A DNA stretch of 64,000 nucleotides from Clostridia bacterium (GCA_910576205.1 CAJTHL010000007.1:1-64000); one strand, 5' to 3'. Shown: positions 27,174 through 37,756, counted from the stretch's first letter. The notes: generated from the sequence alone by a model not told the origin. Translations and numbers: made by a program.

Positions 27174-28127
27174 ATGGAAAGACACGAAATCACGGCTATG
27201 CCCAGGTTCTGGGGTGATAAGCCCTACCATTCCCTGGATTACGCGCTGAAGCAGCAGTTTGGGGAGAAGGTTTACAAGCTGACCCTGAACGCAGGCTGTA
27301 CCTGCCCTAACCGGGACGGAACCCTGGGAACCAGGGGCTGTCTTTTCTGCAGCGAGGGAGGTTCCGGCGAGTTTGCCGCCGATCCCGCCCTTTCCATCAC
27401 CCGCCAGATTGAGGAGAGCAAGGCGCTCCTGGCCGCAAAGCGGCCTGTGCAAAAATACATCGCCTATTTCCAGGCCTACACAAACACCTATGGCCCTATC
27501 CGGCGTCTGGAGGAGGTTTTTACGGAAGCCGCCTCCCATCCGGAGATCGCCGCCCTGTCCATTGCCACCAGACCCGACTGCTTAGGGCCTGGAGTGCTTA
27601 CTCTCCTAGCGCGTCTGAAGCGGATAAAACCTCTGTGGATAGAGCTGGGCCTCCAGACTATACACGGGGAAACCGCAGCCTTTGTGCGAAGAGGCTACGA
27701 GCTCCCCTGCTATACCAGGGCCGTAGAGGAGCTGGAAAGCCTGGGAATCCCTGTAATCACCCATGTGATTCTGGGGCTTCCAGGAGAAAGCCTCCAGCAG
27801 ATGCTGGAAACCGTGTCTTTTGTAAACGCCCTGCCTGTTTCCGGCATAAAGCTTCAGCTCCTGCATATATTAAAGCATACCGATCTGGCGGATTACTATG
27901 AAAGACACCCGTTTCCCCTCTTTACCCTGGAAACATATGTACAGGCCGTGATTTCCTGTCTGGAAATCTGCCGGCCCGATATGGTCATTCACCGTCTGAC
28001 CGGGGACGGCCCGAAAGACCTGCTGGTGGCACCGCTCTGGAGCAGCTCCAAACGTCATGTGCTGAACACTATCCACCAGACTCTCCGCCAGCGGAATACC
28101 TGGCAGGGACGGCTCTGGAAAGGCTGA
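27174..28127 (+). CDS. TIGR01212-family radical SAM protein (YhcC-like)
   Basis: Radical S-adenosylmethionine iron-sulfur protein, 317 aa; the family's substrate is not settled. The cluster cysteines lie in AGCTCPNRDGTLGTRGCLFC (residues 41-60), a long CX-CX12-CXXC-like spacing typical of TIGR01212 rather than the plain CX3CX2C. Other blocks are IAYFQAYTNTYGP, IATRPDCLG, WIELGLQTIH and HVILGLPGE. The start ATG 27174 has AAAGG nearby; ATG 27198 (MPRFWGDKPY) is possible. It is followed by a DUF4364 gene 26 bp downstream, so the two are probably co-transcribed. Confidence 0.9.
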   Translation: MERHEITAMPRFWGDKPYHSLDYALKQQFGEKVYKLTLNAGCTCPNRDGTLGTRGCLFCSEGGSGEFAADPALSITRQIEESKALLAAKRPVQKYIAYFQAYTNTYGPIRRLEEVFTEAASHPEIAALSIATRPDCLGPGVLTLLARLKRIKPLWIELGLQTIHGETAAFVRRGYELPCYTRAVEELESLGIPVITHVILGLPGESLQQMLETVSFVNALPVSGIKLQLLHILKHTDLADYYERHPFPLFTLETYVQAVISCLEICRPDMVIHRLTGDGPKDLLVAPLWSSSKRHVLNTIHQTLRQRNTWQGRLWKG

Positions 28128-28153
28128 TACGGAATTTAAATGGAGGCATGATT

Positions 28154-28666
28154 ATGTCAGACACGCTGACTCTCTATAAACTGATGATTCTCTATATGCT
28201 GGACAAGGTTACCTTTCCCCTAAGCAATGCGCAGATCTGCGATTTTATGCTGGAACGGGAGTACACCACATATTTTACCGTCCAGCAGGCCATCCGGGAG
28301 CTTGTGGACGCGGATCTTATCCGGGAGGAAACCTCCCGGAATATGTCTCTATATCGCGCTACCCCGGAGGGGCGGGATACCCTGGAATATTTCGGGGGCA
28401 GAGTCGCCCATGAGACTAAGGAGGAAATTAAAGATTATCTTGACCGGCATCAATACGAAATGCGAAACGACGTATCCACCCTGGCAGATTTCACGAAAAC
28501 TCCAAAGGGCGATTATCTGGTGCGGTGCCAGGTCCGGGAAAAGGATGCCTCTGTGATTGATCTGTCCCTGTCCGTCCCCACCAGACAGCAGGCCGACGCC
28601 GTCTGCGCCAACTGGAAGAAAAAAAACGAGGAGCTCTACTCCTATTTAATGAAAGAACTATTGTAA
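28154..28666 (+). CDS. DUF4364 family protein (predicted winged-helix regulator)
   Basis: Small clostridial protein, 170 aa, with a winged-helix-like N-terminal half (YKLMILYMLDKVTFPLSNAQI, TTYFTVQQAIRELVDADLI, TPEGRDTLEYFG) resembling PadR/MarR-like DNA-binding folds. The C-terminal half is a beta domain (KGDYLVRCQVREKDASVIDL). The family is conserved in Clostridia without known role; a regulator is inferred from the fold. ATG 28154 has GGAGG at 7 nt; ATG 28148 sits only 1 nt from it. It ends at a strong bidirectional terminator. Confidence 0.85.
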   Translation: MSDTLTLYKLMILYMLDKVTFPLSNAQICDFMLEREYTTYFTVQQAIRELVDADLIREETSRNMSLYRATPEGRDTLEYFGGRVAHETKEEIKDYLDRHQYEMRNDVSTLADFTKTPKGDYLVRCQVREKDASVIDLSLSVPTRQQADAVCANWKKKNEELYSYLMKELL

Positions 28667-28707
28667 AGGGGCTGTTGCAAAATTCATCTGCTTTTGCAAC
28701 AGCCCCT
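28667..28707. terminator. Bidirectional terminator between convergent genes
   Basis: A perfect 16-bp stem starting AGGGGCTGTTGCAAAA with a 9-nt loop lies between the DUF4364 stop (28666) and the MATE stop (28717). A and T runs on either side let it work in both directions. Confidence 0.88.
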
Positions 28708-28716
28708 CCTATTATC

Positions 28717-30090
28717 TTACGCCACATTTCCCAGAGGCGCAATCTTTTCCTTGTAAATCCAGTGCAGCATAAGTGTGCTCAGTATCACCGAGGATATCTC
28801 CGCAATGGGGAACGACCACCAAAGGGCCTCCGGTTTCCAGAGCCTTGCCAGCAGATACGCTACCGGCAGGATCACCACCATCTGGCGTACAATGGAGTTA
28901 ATAAGGCTGTAGCTGCCATTTCCCAGGGCCTGGAACACGGAACCCAGGATAATACAGTAGCCCGCAAAGATAAAGCTCAGTGAAATAATCCGGAGAGCCG
29001 GCACGCCTATGGCCAGGGTTTCCTCCGAAGCCTTGAAAATGCCCAGAAGCTGGGGAGTAAACACCTGGAAGATCACAAGACCCGCCAGCATAATTCCCAC
29101 TGCCAGCAAAACGCTCAGACGGATGGTTTCCATAATTCTCTTTTTGTTTCTTGCCCCGTAATTGTAGGCCACAATGGGCACCATGCCGTTGTTCAGGCCA
29201 AAGACAGGCATAAACACAAAGCTCTGAAGCTTGAAGTAGATTCCGAACACATTTACCGCCAGGGCAGACAGGTACTGCATACAGATCTTATTCATGCCAA
29301 ACACCATAACGGAGGAGATGGCCTGCATAATAATTGAGGGAAGGCCCACCTTGTAAATCCCCTTGATGGTAGGAAGGTGGGGCCTAAAGCCGCGCATATT
29401 AATATTGATCTCCTGGTTTTTCTTTACATTCAGATAGAGGGACAGCACCATGCCCACAATCTGCCCGATTACAGTAGCCAGGGCCGCCCCCAACACCTCC
29501 AGCCGCGGAAATCCCAGCAGGCCGAAAATAAGAATGGGATCCAGAATCACATTGATGATGGCTCCCGTAAGCTGGGATATCATGGCATACACCGTAAGGC
29601 CTGTGGATTGTAGCAGCCGCTCCGACATAATCACCAGAAAGGCCCCAAAAGACAGGCCTGTCACCGTCATGGTATACTGGGTTCCATAGGTAATCACCTG
29701 GGCATCGGAAATCTGCACCTCAAAAAACATGCGGGAGCAGAAGAGCCCGAAAAGGGCAAAAGCCAGATAGCTGGCCAGGGATAAAAACAGGCCGTTCCTG
29801 GCCGCCAGATTGGCGGATTCAAAATTTTTCTCTCCCAGATTCCGGGAAAGCAGGGCATTGACGCCCACCCCCGTTCCCACGCCCACGGAAATCATAAGGC
29901 TCTGGACGGGAAAGGCCATGGAAACCGCTGTCAGAGCGTTTTCGTTAACCCGCGCCACAAAGGCGCTATCCACAATGTTGTAGAGGGCCTGCACCAGCAT
30001 GGACGCCATCATGGGCAGGGCCATGGCTATCAGTAATTTGTTTATGGGCATCACGCCCATTTTATTTTCCTGTTGTATTTCTTCTCTCAA
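28717..30090 (-). CDS. MATE-family efflux transporter
   Basis: Multidrug and toxin extrusion family cation antiporter, 457 aa, with 12 membrane helices in two homologous halves. Typical blocks are LPMMASMLVQALYNIVDSAFVA (first helix), VGVNALLSRNLGEK, ILDPILIFG and in the second half FGLNNGMVPIVAYNYGA. The substrate is unknown. The start is a TTG at 30088-30090 with AAGGAG 11 nt upstream, and homologues share the ENKMG that follows; ATG 30060 is the alternative. It converges with the DUF4364 gene. Confidence 0.9.
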   Translation of the reverse strand: MREEIQQENKMGVMPINKLLIAMALPMMASMLVQALYNIVDSAFVARVNENALTAVSMAFPVQSLMISVGVGTGVGVNALLSRNLGEKNFESANLAARNGLFLSLASYLAFALFGLFCSRMFFEVQISDAQVITYGTQYTMTVTGLSFGAFLVIMSERLLQSTGLTVYAMISQLTGAIINVILDPILIFGLLGFPRLEVLGAALATVIGQIVGMVLSLYLNVKKNQEININMRGFRPHLPTIKGIYKVGLPSIIMQAISSVMVFGMNKICMQYLSALAVNVFGIYFKLQSFVFMPVFGLNNGMVPIVAYNYGARNKKRIMETIRLSVLLAVGIMLAGLVIFQVFTPQLLGIFKASEETLAIGVPALRIISLSFIFAGYCIILGSVFQALGNGSYSLINSIVRQMVVILPVAYLLARLWKPEALWWSFPIAEISSVILSTLMLHWIYKEKIAPLGNVA

Positions 30091-30156
30091 AATAGATGTA
30101 TCTCCTTTCCGAACCGGACGTATTTTCTCTAACGGAATGCCACATCCCGGCGAACC

Positions 30157-31287
30157 TTATCCGTCCTGTCTTTTTCTCATCTCTCTTAAACCCTCCGCCA
30201 GCTCCCGCACATCCTGAAGAACGTCGTCAAAGGCTCCCGCCTGGTAAAGCTGCACCAGGATCATGCCTATGGGAACCGCCAGAATCATGCCAAACACACT
30301 GCTGACTTTATAGCCGATATACATAAACACCAGAGTCAGAAGGGGATCCAGTCCCAGGCTGTCCCCCACGATCTTGGGCTGTATGACCTGGCGCACAAGC
30401 TGGCTTATCAGATAAATGACGATCAGCCCTGCGGCCATGGAATAGTCGCTACTGAGCACCTTAAACAATGCCCAGGGAATCAGAGCCGTCCCCGTGCCAA
30501 AAAAAGGCAGCATATCCAGAAACGCAATCAGAAGCGCCAGAACAATCGCGTAGTCGATGCCCAGGACAAAAAAGCCTGCCAGGAGAATCAGGGCCACAAC
30601 ACCCATTATCTTAAACTGGGCCTTGAAATAACCTCCGACCGCAGCCTTAAACCTGTTTATTACAAAGTTCCACTTCTCATAGATACCCTCCGGAATATGG
30701 GCTCTGCACACGGAGAGAATCCGCTCCCTCTGGGCAATGAAAAAATATGCGGACAGAAAGGTAAAAATCGTGTGAATTAGGGCTGTGGGAATATTCTTCG
30801 CCACATTTCCCGCAGCCGCCACCGTAGGCGCGCCGACCGCTCCCACCAGGTCGCCCAGATACCGGGTGAAGTTTTCCGTCACATCCGCTACGGCTTCCGA
30901 CACCTCCGGCGGAAGCCGGGAGGACAGCCCCTGGAGGTTCAGACGAATCTGATCCAGATCTTCTATCAGGTACCGGTACATGTCCGGCGCCGTGCCCAGA
31001 AATCCTCTCACCTCCTGGATGATCTTTACCACGGCAAAATAGCCGCCTGCCCCGATAAGCCCGATCACCAGAATGATAATCAGCATGGAGCTGTGCTTGC
31101 GCATGATTTTCAATCTCTTATCCAGGAACTTCACCAGGGGATTGGCTATCACGGAGATTATCCATCCCAGCACAAAGGGCATAAAAAACACCAGCAGCCT
31201 GGGCGCCACAAAAGCCAGAACGCAGCACCACAGCAAAAAGCAGAAAATATTGAGCAGATTCCTTCCGTAATTCCGAAGCATTTCCAT
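30157..31287 (-). CDS. AI-2E/YtvI-family permease
   Basis: Membrane protein of the AI-2E transporter family, 376 aa, with about 8 helices. Early helices (residues 10-75) are followed by a long amphipathic stretch (90-155), then VVALILLAGFFVLGIDYAIVLALLIAFLDMLPFFGTGTALIPWA, which holds the family hallmark DMLPFFGTG. Next are VRQVIQPKIVGDSLGLDPLL and a charged C-terminus. In Clostridia such proteins often resemble YtvI, linked to sporulation, but transport of autoinducer is not implied. ATG 31287 has AGGA 8 nt upstream; GTG 31290 is adjacent. It lies 15 bp after engB. Confidence 0.86.
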   Translation of the reverse strand: MEMLRNYGRNLLNIFCFLLWCCVLAFVAPRLLVFFMPFVLGWIISVIANPLVKFLDKRLKIMRKHSSMLIIILVIGLIGAGGYFAVVKIIQEVRGFLGTAPDMYRYLIEDLDQIRLNLQGLSSRLPPEVSEAVADVTENFTRYLGDLVGAVGAPTVAAAGNVAKNIPTALIHTIFTFLSAYFFIAQRERILSVCRAHIPEGIYEKWNFVINRFKAAVGGYFKAQFKIMGVVALILLAGFFVLGIDYAIVLALLIAFLDMLPFFGTGTALIPWALFKVLSSDYSMAAGLIVIYLISQLVRQVIQPKIVGDSLGLDPLLTLVFMYIGYKVSSVFGMILAVPIGMILVQLYQAGAFDDVLQDVRELAEGLREMRKRQDG

Positions 31288-31302
31288 CACCCCAATCCTG
31301 TC

Positions 31303-31893
31303 CTATGCTTCTACCAGTAATTCCTCAATCGTCTCCCAGATTTCATCACGTCCCTGTTTATTCAAGGCGGAAAAAGGCAGGATTTTCGTGTCCGCTCCTG
31401 CTCCAAGACCTTTTCGCAGTATATTCAAGTGCTTTTGCACCTGTCCTCTGCTGATCTTGTCCAGCTTTGTTGCAATAATAATGGGGGAATAGCCCTGATA
31501 GCAGATCCAGTCATACATGGACTTATCATTGGCCGAGGGCTCATGGCGGATATCAAGCAGAAGAAACACCGCCTTAAGCTGTCTGGAATTGTGAAGATAC
31601 CGCTCGATAAGCTTTCCCCATTTTTCCTTGATTTCCTGGGACACTTTGGCATACCCATAGCCTGGCAGATCTACCAGATACAGCTCCCCGTTGAGATTGT
31701 AAAAATTAATGGTCTGGGTCTTTCCCGGACTCTGGGAAGTCCGGGCCAGGGCCTTGCGGTTCACAAGCCCGTTTATCAAGGAGGATTTTCCCACATTGGA
31801 TTTCCCCGCAAATGCCACCTCCGGAAGCTTGTTTTCCGGAAGCTTACTTGTGATGCCGCAGACCGTCTCCAGATTTATGTTTTTAATTATCAT
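31303..31893 (-). CDS. engB: Ribosome biogenesis GTP-binding protein YsxC/EngB
   Basis: Essential-type GTPase needed for 50S subunit assembly, 196 aa. G1 is AFAGKSNVGKSSLIN near residue 28, the switch region has SQSPGKTQTINFYN, G3 is LVDLPGYGYAKVS near 75, and G4 is IIIATKLDKI near 140; SALNKQG is the G5 loop. Length and order match YsxC/YihA. It overlaps the end of lon by 11 nt, an arrangement common in Firmicutes, so it is translated from the lon transcript. Confidence 0.95.
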   Translation of the reverse strand: MIIKNINLETVCGITSKLPENKLPEVAFAGKSNVGKSSLINGLVNRKALARTSQSPGKTQTINFYNLNGELYLVDLPGYGYAKVSQEIKEKWGKLIERYLHNSRQLKAVFLLLDIRHEPSANDKSMYDWICYQGYSPIIIATKLDKISRGQVQKHLNILRKGLGAGADTKILPFSALNKQGRDEIWETIEELLVEA

Positions 31894-34201
31894 GAAACGC
31901 TACCTCAATGACGTCTTTCATGGTTTCCGCGTAGACAATATGGATGCCCCTCTTGATTTCCGTGGAGATCTCCTCCACATCCCGCTTATTCTTCACAGGA
32001 ACGATAACGGTTTTAATGCCTGCGTTTCTGGCAGCCAGAATCTTTTCTTTCAAGCCCCCAATGGGAAGCACACGTCCCCGCAGGGTAATCTCTCCCGTCA
32101 TGGCCACGCTGGCGTAAACGGGAATCCCGGTCATGGCCGACAGCATAGCCGTAGCCATGGTAATGCCCGCCGAAGGGCCGTCCTTTGGCACTGCTCCCTC
32201 CGGAATATGGATGTGGATGTCGTTTTCTTTGAAGAACTCCTTCTCAATGCCAAACTGGCTGCTGATGGACCGGATATAGCTGATTCCCGCCATGGCCGAC
32301 TCCTTCATCACATCCCCCAGCTGGCCCGTGAGATTCAGCTCTCCCTTGCCAGGCATGATATTTACCTCAATCTGCAGGGTGTCGCCCCCCACGCTGGTCC
32401 AGGCAAGGCCGCGGACAATGCCCACCTCGTCTGTCTCGTTTGCCCTGTCAAACACATACCGGGGCTTGCCCAGATATTTCTCCAGGTTCCCCTCTGTGAT
32501 CTTTACCGCAGACTTCTTGTTTTCCAGAATTTCCCTGGCCGCCTTGCGGCAGAGCTGACCGATTCTCCGCTCCAGCTGGCGCACGCCCGCCTCCCGGGTA
32601 AAGCCCTGGATCAAAGCCGACATGGCCTTTTCACTGATGGTCATCTGGGTTTCCTTCAGCCCGTTTTTCTGAAGCTGTTTGCCCAGCAGGTGTTCCCTGG
32701 CAATATGACTCTTTTCATTTTCCGTGTAGCTGCTTACCTCAATGATCTCCATCCTGTCCAGGAGAGGCCTGGGGATGGTCTGGGTGTCGTTGGCCGTGGC
32801 AATAAACAGCACCTCCGACAAATCCATGGGCAGCTCAATGTAATGATCCCGGAAATGGCTGTTCTGCTCCGAGTCCAGCACCTCCAGAAGAGCCGAGGAG
32901 GTATCCCCCTTGTAGTCGCTGCTGACCTTGTCGATCTCATCCAGGAGCATCAGCGGATTTTTCACTCCCGCGGTGCGAAGCCCCGCCGCAATGCGTCCCG
33001 GCATGGCTCCCACATAGGTTCTCCGGTGTCCCCGGATCTCCGCCTCGTCCCGCACGCCTCCCAGACAGATGCGCACATATTTCTTGTCCAGAGCCCGGGC
33101 AATAGAGCGGGCAATCGAAGTTTTTCCTGTTCCCGGCGGTCCTGCCAGACAGAGAATCGGGCTCTCTCCCTTTTTCGTCAGTGTCCGCACGGCCAGAAAT
33201 TCCAGCACGCGCTCCTTCACCTTGGGGAGACCGTAATGGTCTTCCTCCAGAATCTGGGCAGCCCGTTTCAGATTGCTGCTGTCCCTGGAAACCTTGTCCC
33301 AGGGCATCTCCAGCAAGGTTTCTATGTAGCCCCGCACCACGCCGCTCTCCGAGCTGTTGCTCCCTATATTTTTAAACCGCCGGATTTCCTTCTCCAGCTT
33401 TTCCTTGATTTCTCTTGAAGCTTTAAGCTTCTTTGCCGCCTCCAGAAAATGATCCGCATCCGTCCCGGCCGTATCCTCCCCCAGCTCCTCCCGGATTACC
33501 TTTAACTGCTCCCGCAGCAGATATTCTCGCTGGTTTTTGTCCACCCGGGCCCGCACCTTTTCCTGAAGCTCTGTTTTCAGCCTGTGGACCTCAATTTCTT
33601 TGTTCAGCACCACACAGACCGTGGCGTAGCGCTCGGAAAGCCCCACGGTTTCCAGGAAATTCTGTTTCTCCTCGTAATACAGAGGAATGTGAATCATGAT
33701 CTGGCTCATAAGGCGCTCCAGATCCCGGGTTTCCTCCACCTGCTTTTCCAGGTCCTTTCCAAGCTTGCTGTTCACCTGGCAGTACTGGGAGAAATGCTCG
33801 GTCAGTGTGCGGAACATAGCCTCCCGCACATCCTCCTGAAGCTCCTCCGGCTCCTCCTCAAAGCGCACCACTTCCGCCATCAGGTAGCCTTCCTCCTGCT
33901 CCAGATGGCAGAGCTCGGCCTTTTCCTCCCCCTCCACAAGAATCCGCAGCAGATTATGGGGCAGCTTGATAACCTGTTTCACGGAGGCGATTACCCCCAT
34001 CTTATAGAGCTCCTCCTGCTCCGGATCGTCCACCTGGGAATCCTTCTGGGTAATCAGAAAGATCTTCTGATCCTGTATCATGGCCTGTTCAATGGCCTTT
34101 TTTGATTTGCTTCTGCTTACGTCAAAGTGTACTACCATATCTGGAAGAATCGTCATCCCACGAAGGGCTAAAGCCGGTAATACACGAATCAAGTCATCCA
34201 T
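31883..34201 (-). CDS. lon: ATP-dependent protease Lon
   Basis: Serine-lysine protease of the AAA+ class that degrades misfolded and regulatory proteins, 772 aa. The substrate-binding N-domain starts [20 protein letters not shown]. Walker A is [17 protein letters not shown] near residue 350, and Walker B is [16 protein letters not shown]. The protease domain has the catalytic Ser in [15 protein letters not shown] near residue 675 and the Lys in [16 protein letters not shown]. Length is normal for LonA. ATG 34201 is used; engB follows with an 11-nt overlap and clpX lies upstream beyond a hairpin. Confidence 0.95.
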   Translation of the reverse strand: MDDLIRVLPALALRGMTILPDMVVHFDVSRSKSKKAIEQAMIQDQKIFLITQKDSQVDDPEQEELYKMGVIASVKQVIKLPHNLLRILVEGEEKAELCHLEQEEGYLMAEVVRFEEEPEELQEDVREAMFRTLTEHFSQYCQVNSKLGKDLEKQVEETRDLERLMSQIMIHIPLYYEEKQNFLETVGLSERYATVCVVLNKEIEVHRLKTELQEKVRARVDKNQREYLLREQLKVIREELGEDTAGTDADHFLEAAKKLKASREIKEKLEKEIRRFKNIGSNSSESGVVRGYIETLLEMPWDKVSRDSSNLKRAAQILEEDHYGLPKVKERVLEFLAVRTLTKKGESPILCLAGPPGTGKTSIARSIARALDKKYVRICLGGVRDEAEIRGHRRTYVGAMPGRIAAGLRTAGVKNPLMLLDEIDKVSSDYKGDTSSALLEVLDSEQNSHFRDHYIELPMDLSEVLFIATANDTQTIPRPLLDRMEIIEVSSYTENEKSHIAREHLLGKQLQKNGLKETQMTISEKAMSALIQGFTREAGVRQLERRIGQLCRKAAREILENKKSAVKITEGNLEKYLGKPRYVFDRANETDEVGIVRGLAWTSVGGDTLQIEVNIMPGKGELNLTGQLGDVMKESAMAGISYIRSISSQFGIEKEFFKENDIHIHIPEGAVPKDGPSAGITMATAMLSAMTGIPVYASVAMTGEITLRGRVLPIGGLKEKILAARNAGIKTVIVPVKNKRDVEEISTEIKRGIHIVYAETMKDVIEVAFHDN

Positions 34202-34249
34202 ATCCTCATCCTTCCTTCATCTAATCTGGTAAACTCTTCTACATAGAAC

Positions 34250-34298
34250 AGGAAAACCTGCCACTTCCGGTACATAGCCTCTGTAAGCAGGTTTTCCT
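34250..34298 (-). terminator. Hairpin between clpX and lon
   Basis: AGGAAAACCTGC pairs perfectly with GCAGGTTTTCCT (12 bp, 25-nt loop) downstream of the clpX stop. Only a short T-rich stretch follows, so partial termination and read-through to lon is likely. Confidence 0.6.
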
Positions 34299-34338
34299 AA
34301 AGAATGCCTTTGGTATTATGCGTCCAGGCAGGGAAGCC

Positions 34339-35589
34339 CTATGCCCGGAACCTCATCTGATTGCTGGTAATCACGGGCTCTCCGCCCCCTTCCACCATCT
34401 CCTTTGTCACCATACAGTTGGTGATGGAGCTGTCGGAGGGTATGGTGTACATCAGATCCATCATGATATGCTCCATAATGGCCCGAAGTCCCCTGGCCCC
34501 TGTTTTACGTGTCACTGTTTCTTTGGCGATGGCCTCGATGGCCTCCCGCTCAAAGGAGAGCTGCACACCATCCAGTTCAAACAGCTTCTTATACTGCTTT
34601 ACAATCGAATTCTTTGGCTCCACCAGAATCCGTACCATATCATCCTTTGTGAGAGGATCCAGAGCCACCGTCACGGGCACACGTCCCACGAACTCGGGAA
34701 TCATGCCAAACTTCACAAGGTCCTCGGGAAGCGCCTTGTGAAGAAGCTCTCCCCTGGCTTCCTCCTGTCTCTTTCCGATCTCCGCGCCAAAACCAATGGA
34801 TTTCCGGTCCAGACGCCGCTCAATCACCCGGTCTAGCCCCTCAAAAGCGCCTCCGCAGATAAACAGAATGTTGGTGGTGTCAATCTGCAACAGCTCCTGG
34901 TGGGGATGCTTGCGGCCGCCTTGAGGCGGAACGGAAGCCACCGTACCCTCCAGAATTTTAAGGAGCGCCTGCTGTACGCCCTCTCCGGATACATCCCTGG
35001 TGATAGAAGGGTTCTCGGATTTCCTGGTAATCTTGTCAATCTCGTCAATATAGATAATTCCCCGCTCTGCCCTGGAAATGTCGTATTCCGCTGCCTGAAT
35101 GATCTTTAGGAGAATATTCTCCACATCCTCGCCCACATAGCCCGCTTCCGTAAGGGAAGTGGCGTCTGCGATGGCAAAGGGCACGTTCAGGATTTTTGCC
35201 AGGGTCTGGGCCAGAAGGGTTTTTCCGGAACCGGTGGGGCCCAGCATCAGGATATTGCTCTTCTGCAGCTCCACATCCAGATTCTTGCCCAGCATGATTC
35301 TCTTGTAATGGTTATAAACCGCCACAGCCAGAGCTTTCTTTGCCTGTTCCTGGCCAATGACATAGTCGTCCAGAAATTTCTTTATTTCCTCGGGCTTTAA
35401 AAGATTGATCTCGTCCTCTTCCTGGCCGAAATCCTCTTTCTCAAATTCCTCGTCAATAATCTCTGCACATACGTCGATACACTCGTCGCAGATATATACC
35501 CCGCTGGGGCCTGCAATCAGCTTGCGGACCTGCTCACCGCTCTTTCCGCAAAAAGAACACCTGATTTTGTCCTCTATATTTCTCGCCAT
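34339..35589 (-). CDS. clpX: ATP-dependent Clp protease ATP-binding subunit ClpX
   Basis: AAA+ unfoldase that feeds substrates to ClpP, 416 aa. The N-terminal zinc-binding domain shows [11 protein letters not shown] and ICDECIDVC (four cysteines). Walker A is [19 protein letters not shown] near residue 115, Walker B is [10 protein letters not shown], and the ClpP-docking IGF-type loop appears as [10 protein letters not shown] near 270. The sensor region [14 protein letters not shown] follows. SD AGGAAGAG precedes ATG 35589. It lies 16 bp after clpP, in the order tig-clpP-clpX-lon-engB. Confidence 0.96.
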   Translation of the reverse strand: MARNIEDKIRCSFCGKSGEQVRKLIAGPSGVYICDECIDVCAEIIDEEFEKEDFGQEEDEINLLKPEEIKKFLDDYVIGQEQAKKALAVAVYNHYKRIMLGKNLDVELQKSNILMLGPTGSGKTLLAQTLAKILNVPFAIADATSLTEAGYVGEDVENILLKIIQAAEYDISRAERGIIYIDEIDKITRKSENPSITRDVSGEGVQQALLKILEGTVASVPPQGGRKHPHQELLQIDTTNILFICGGAFEGLDRVIERRLDRKSIGFGAEIGKRQEEARGELLHKALPEDLVKFGMIPEFVGRVPVTVALDPLTKDDMVRILVEPKNSIVKQYKKLFELDGVQLSFEREAIEAIAKETVTRKTGARGLRAIMEHIMMDLMYTIPSDSSITNCMVTKEMVEGGGEPVITSNQMRFRA

Positions 35590-35605
35590 GTCTCTTCCTT
35601 CTTTA

Positions 35606-36187
35606 CTAACGATTTTCCATAACTGCGTCTATAAGGCCATAATCCAGGGCTTCCTGGGCGCTCAGCCAGTTATCCCTGTCCGTATCCCGCTCAATCACTT
35701 CCAGAGGCTGCCCTGTATTGGCTGCCAAAATCTGGTTGAGCTTTTTCTTTGTCCTCAGGATATGCTCCGCCGCAATCTGGATTTCTGTAGCCTGGCCCTG
35801 GGCACCGCCGGAGGGCTGGTGAATCATGATTTCCGCGTTTGGCAGTGCCATGCGCTTGCCCTTCTGGCCGCCGGCCAGCAGAAATGCTCCCATGCTGGCC
35901 GCCATGCCCATACAGATGGTGGAAACATCGCATTTAATATAATTCATGGTGTCATAGATGGCCATACCTGCAGTCACGGAGCCGCCTGGACTGTTGATGT
36001 ACAGATTGATATCCTTGCCTGGATCCTCCGCCTCCAGAAATAGAAGCTGGGAAACCACCAGACTTGCTGTCACATCGTTTACTTCCTCTCCCAGGAAAAT
36101 AATCCGCTCCTTTAAAAGCCTCGAATATATATCGTAGGAACGCTCGCCCCTGCTGGTCTGCTCAATGACATAGGGTACTAAACTCAT
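35606..36187 (-). CDS. clpP: ATP-dependent Clp protease proteolytic subunit
   Basis: Serine protease forming the tetradecameric Clp chamber, 193 aa. The catalytic Ser is in [18 protein letters not shown] near residue 97, the His in [12 protein letters not shown] near 122, and the Asp in [12 protein letters not shown] near 171; [17 protein letters not shown] is the oxyanion strand. ATG 36187 has AGGAGG 8 nt upstream and matches the family start ([11 protein letters not shown]); the frame extends back to 36247 without support. It lies 66 bp downstream of tig. Confidence 0.96.
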   Translation of the reverse strand: MSLVPYVIEQTSRGERSYDIYSRLLKERIIFLGEEVNDVTASLVVSQLLFLEAEDPGKDINLYINSPGGSVTAGMAIYDTMNYIKCDVSTICMGMAASMGAFLLAGGQKGKRMALPNAEIMIHQPSGGAQGQATEIQIAAEHILRTKKKLNQILAANTGQPLEVIERDTDRDNWLSAQEALDYGLIDAVMENR

Positions 36188-36253
36188 TTTTGTCTCCTCC
36201 TGCTCTCGCTTTCTTTCTGTGCTGGAATCCCGGCAGTCTCTCTGCAATGGGAG

Positions 36254-37540
36254 TTATTTTTCTACTGCTGCCTCCCGCACCAGGTCCACAGCCTTCTGGA
36301 TGGCAAGGTCTTCCCGCATCTGCTTTCTGGAAGCGTCGTCCAGGATTTCCTCCACCTTCTCCACTTCCATCTTATACTGCTCTGCCATCTTTTTAATCTC
36401 TTCGTTCATCTCTTCTTCGGATATCTCAATGTTCTCTGCCTTTGCCACAGCCTCCAGAACCAGTCTGCTCTGGATTCTCTTAAGGGCCTGGGGTTTCATC
36501 TGCTCCAGAAGCCCCTGGGGTGTGGCTCCGCTGAACTGCATATACTGCTCCATGGACATTCCCTGATATGCCAGCCTCTGGGCGTACTCATCCAGCATCT
36601 GGCGGGCCTGGGTATCCAGCATGGCGTCCGGAATCTCCATGGTGGCGCCCTCAATGATCTTCTCAATCACAGCGTCTTCCCTGGCCGCTTTGGCAGTGGC
36701 TTCCTTCTTCTCCAGCAGGTTTTTGCGGATATCCGCCCGGTACTCCTCCATGGTATCAAACTCGGAAACATCCATGGCGAACTCGTCGTCTGCCTCGGGA
36801 AGCTCTTTTGTCTTGATCTCCTTTACGGTACACTTAAACACTGCGTCTTTTCCTTTTAAATTCTCCGCATGGTAATCCTCCGGGAAGGTTACCTTCACTT
36901 CCACTTCCTTCCCAATCTCAGCTCCGATAAGTTGCTCCTCAAAACCGGGGATAAAGGAACCGGAACCGATGGTCAGCGGATAACTCTCGCCTTTTCCGCC
37001 CTCAAAGGCCTCTCCGTCCACAAAGCCCTCAAAGTCCAGGGTGGTCATATCCTTGTCCTCCACCGGGCGTCCCTCAACGGTGATGGTTCTGGAATTGCGC
37101 TCCCTCTCCTTCTCCACCTCTGCCTCTACTTCCTCATCCGTAACCTCAATGCTGGATGCAGGCACCTCCAGTCCCTTGTATTCGCCCAGGGTCACATCCG
37201 GCTTTAAGGCCACCTCTGCGGTAAAGGTAAAGCCCACGCCCTTCTCAATGCTGACAATGTCGATCTCCGGCCGGGACACGATCATAAGGCCGCTCTCGTC
37301 AGCCGCCTTCACATAGGCGTCCGGAATCAGATCATTGGCCGCGTCCTCATAGAAAATTTCCGGCCCGTACATCTTCTCGATCAGCTGGCGGGGCACTTTG
37401 CCCTTACGGAATCCCGGTACGCTCAGCTTGCCTCTATTCTTCAAATAAGCTTCCTGAAGCCCCTTCTCCAGCTCTTCCGCAGATACTTCAATGGTAAGCT
37501 TTGCCATGTTTTTCTCCAGATTTTCAACCTGTACACTCAT
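36254..37540 (-). CDS. tig: Trigger factor
   Basis: Ribosome-associated folding chaperone with peptidyl-prolyl isomerase activity, 428 aa. The ribosome-binding signature is GFRKGKVPRQLIEKMYG near residue 45. The FKBP-like domain (about 150-245) includes TLDFEGFVDGEAFEGGKG and FIPGFEEQLIGAEIGKE. The C-terminal arm domains are helical. SD GGAGG precedes ATG 37540. It heads the proteostasis cluster and has its own promoter. Confidence 0.95.
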   Translation of the reverse strand: MSVQVENLEKNMAKLTIEVSAEELEKGLQEAYLKNRGKLSVPGFRKGKVPRQLIEKMYGPEIFYEDAANDLIPDAYVKAADESGLMIVSRPEIDIVSIEKGVGFTFTAEVALKPDVTLGEYKGLEVPASSIEVTDEEVEAEVEKERERNSRTITVEGRPVEDKDMTTLDFEGFVDGEAFEGGKGESYPLTIGSGSFIPGFEEQLIGAEIGKEVEVKVTFPEDYHAENLKGKDAVFKCTVKEIKTKELPEADDEFAMDVSEFDTMEEYRADIRKNLLEKKEATAKAAREDAVIEKIIEGATMEIPDAMLDTQARQMLDEYAQRLAYQGMSMEQYMQFSGATPQGLLEQMKPQALKRIQSRLVLEAVAKAENIEISEEEMNEEIKKMAEQYKMEVEKVEEILDDASRKQMREDLAIQKAVDLVREAAVEK

Positions 37541-37602
37541 TTTATAAATCCTCCTTCATGTATATGTTATCTATATTTTCACATACTCACAGTCATTTTA
37601 CT

Positions 37603-37631
37603 AGTATAACACACGCTTTTCCCACTGTAAA
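37603..37631 (-). promoter_or_regulatory. Promoter of tig (tig-clpP-clpX unit)
   Basis: TTTACA (37626-37631) and TATACT (37603-37608) are 17 bp apart on the minus strand, about 60 nt before ATG 37540. I see no CtsR or CIRCE operator around it. Confidence 0.72.
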
Positions 37632-37706
37632 GACTTATTTTGCCTGGGTTTGCGCTTATTCCCACCCTTTTTTGCGTCTGTGTATGCCCCGTTCCTCCAC
37701 ATGCAA

Positions 37707-37756
37707 GAGAGCCCTGTTTCTCCAGCCGTATTTTTACAACCAGAAAAACAGAGCTC
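37707..37756 (-). terminator. Possible terminator after the spore protein gene
   Basis: An imperfect stem (GAGCTCTGTTTTTCT against GAGAGCCCTGTTTCT) lies 40 bp after the stop at 37799. The following T-run is weak, so the call is tentative. Confidence 0.4.

Noticed and set aside
31709..33418. 569-aa plus-strand open frame
   Set aside because: It lies wholly opposite lon and engB, has no recognisable domain, and the minus strand shows full Lon motifs.
36188..37640. CtsR or CIRCE heat-shock operator upstream of clpP/tig
   Set aside because: No direct heptad repeat or CIRCE inverted repeat could be found by eye.
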